From contig JAYMTF010000202.1 in NCBI GenBank assembly GCA_036897485.1, positions 1-46,067 on the forward strand: 46,067 nt of DNA, given 5' to 3'. The translations under genes and the position numbers were made by a program. Source of the DNA: Pelargonium nanum (lineage: Eukaryota; Streptophyta; Magnoliopsida; Geraniales; Geraniaceae). Shown in pieces: positions 46,063 through 46,067 of the stretch. Positions within the stretch are counted from its first letter, which is position 1. Every line of letters starts with the position of its first letter. A model generated the notes under the pieces. It ran no database searches and was not told the DNA's origin. It saw nothing but the letters and a program-made list of their open reading frames with translations.

Positions 46063-46067
46063 AATAT
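46017..46067. repeat. (TA)n/(TACATA)n microsatellite at the window end
   Basis: A TACATA-type hexamer run passes into an uninterrupted (TA)n run that nearly reaches the window end. Confidence 0.92.

Larger units (their letters stand above)
41160..46067. other. Gene-poor, AT-rich region with repeat remnants
   Basis: The first few hundred bases hold the upstream promoter region of the H+-ATPase. Beyond that I see only a degenerate tandem repeat (42005-42200), an LTR-like fragment (42545-42800), a MITE-like copy (44130-44545), homopolymer runs and a terminal TA microsatellite. Two segments with reversed tRNA B-box-like words (near 43090, 'ctcgaacctgaaacc', and 44052, 'gatttgaacctac') may be SINE-like debris. 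No convincing gene. Confidence 0.55.

Noticed and set aside
1..46067. CRISPR array, bacterial operon or integrated viral genome
   Set aside because: No regularly spaced repeats with unique spacers, no polycistronic gene layout and no viral coding region; the genes have plant introns throughout.

Overview
This is nuclear DNA from a flowering plant, almost certainly a eudicot. It is AT-rich, its genes are split by many GT-AG introns, and the intergenic and intronic DNA carries plant-type retrotransposon and MITE debris. I assembled the gene models by hand from splice sites and protein continuity. The main models close with a continuous reading frame and lengths expected for their families.

Layout: (1) 610-948 (-), a two-exon secreted defensin-like cysteine-rich peptide. 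(2) ~4975-16753 (+), a villin of the plant VLN4 type (959 aa, 22 coding exons plus a non-coding 5' exon). (3) 18226-27248 (+), a putative glucose-6-phosphate 1-epimerase (314 aa, 8 exons) whose introns are stuffed with retroelements. (4) 30086-30548 (-), an intronless, decayed ubiquitin-RUB/NEDD8 fusion copy with a frameshift. (5) 32282-33880 (-), a plastid-targeted small membrane protein (214 aa, 3 exons) with two MITEs in its second intron. (6) 35412-40984 (-), a P3A plasma-membrane H+-ATPase (954 aa, 16 exons). The last 5 kb and most intergenic DNA hold only repeat remnants. The genes are functionally unrelated, as is normal for a plant chromosome: actin bundling, hexose-phosphate anomer conversion, proton pumping, a chloroplast protein and a defence or signalling peptide.

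The most informative non-genic content is a set of small LTR elements with a recognisable Met-tRNA primer-binding site. Two copies belong to one TRIM-like family (12250-12858 minus; 22762-23205 plus). Two others (21786-22754 minus; 24323-25201 plus) have different LTRs but share a leader motif. There are also degenerate LINE pieces in introns, a Stowaway MITE, a near-perfect 104-bp foldback element, and two inverted copies of one LTR-like sequence about 11 kb apart. I found no operon-like or otherwise clearly novel system. The best leads are the miniature retroelements, the foldback hairpin inside a plastid-protein intron, an 11-nt microexon and a GC-AG intron in the villin gene, and the eroded Ub-RUB locus.
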